Assembly: GCA_947589595.1 (NCBI GenBank)
Contig: CANQBV010000011.1
Coordinates: 1-48,168, forward strand
Length of the DNA stretch: 48,168 nucleotides
Direction of reading: 5' to 3'
Source: an uncultured Clostridia bacterium
GTDB lineage: Bacteria > Bacillota > Clostridia > Oscillospirales > SIG627
Part shown: piece after piece, positions 48,151 through 48,168 of the stretch
How positions within the stretch are numbered: the first letter of the stretch is position 1
How the letters are laid out: each line of letters opens with the position of its first letter
The notes under the pieces: generated by a model
What the model saw: the letters and a program-made list of their open reading frames with translations, nothing else
Told to the model about the DNA's origin: nothing
Databases searched by the model: none
Position numbers and translations under genes: made by a program

Positions 48151-48168
48151 CAAAGCGGTGGTAAACCT

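Noticed and set aside
47994-48168. Cobalamin riboswitch upstream of the DUF4430/ECF operon
   Set aside because: I looked on the minus strand for the conserved cobalamin-riboswitch core strings (GCCACTG-type and the GGGAA/GGTGC elements) and found none in the 175 bases available. It may lie beyond the edge.

Overview
The window looks like chromosomal DNA of a Gram-positive Clostridia bacterium, probably a gut Oscillospiraceae/Christensenellales relative. The grounds are strong AGGAGG-type ribosome binding sites, sigma-A promoters, an AbrB-type regulator, a lipoteichoic-acid-synthase-like enzyme, ECF vitamin transporters, a PFL/ACT gene pair and a sortase-type anchor motif. No rRNA, CRISPR array or complete transposon was seen. 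The only tRNA is tRNA-Pro(UGG).

Region 1 (1-5.4 kb): tail of a membrane transporter, tRNA-Pro, an AbrB-type regulator with a zinc ribbon, a nucleotidyltransferase, a UPF0735 ACT protein, malic enzyme, and a C-terminally truncated MocR/PdxR-type regulator. The last is divergent from an ECF S component (5.5-6.0 kb). Region 2 (6.1-12.8 kb): one six-gene minus-strand operon trkA-trkH-ACT-PFL-methyltransferase-rsmI with a clear promoter and terminator. Region 3 (12.9-20.7 kb): an LTA-synthase-like protein, a PepSY lipoprotein, a nagA-ROK kinase operon divergent from an AraC regulator, and an SGNH hydrolase. Region 4 (20.8-29.2 kb): a DUF2975/HTH/DUF4153 membrane operon; a MerR regulator with a membrane tail, followed by a small paralogous membrane protein, a YbjQ protein and a NatAB-type ABC exporter, with two 19-bp-spacer promoters; a radical SAM gene behind what looks like a deletion fusion of a pyridoxal-kinase 5' end to a TIGR04002-type ECF S component; and a ZIP metal transporter. 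Region 5 (29.2-33.8 kb): a large LVIVD beta-propeller protein and an orphan sugar-type solute-binding lipoprotein. Region 6 (34.0-35.6 kb): a small module with a 22-codon ORF, an HTH regulator and a TfoX-N protein, around a divergent promoter region with three copies of a palindromic operator.

Region 7 (35.7-48.0 kb) is the most interesting part: an eight-gene minus-strand operon. It encodes a small HNH-repeat-like protein, a 1644-residue surface protein (15 GLUG-like repeats around an alpha/alpha-toroid domain, sortase motif), a membrane-anchored DUF4430 protein, a membrane-anchored alpha/alpha-toroid protein, a small DUF4430 protein, and a complete dedicated ECF importer (T, fused A-A, S). 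DUF4430 is the family of the C-terminal beta domain of mammalian intrinsic factor and transcobalamin, and those proteins have an alpha6/alpha6 barrel as their N-terminal domain. The operon therefore looks like a split, duplicated intrinsic-factor-like capture system feeding an ECF importer, most likely for cobalamin or another corrinoid. The ligand is inferred; no cobalamin riboswitch is visible in the short stretch upstream that is inside the window.
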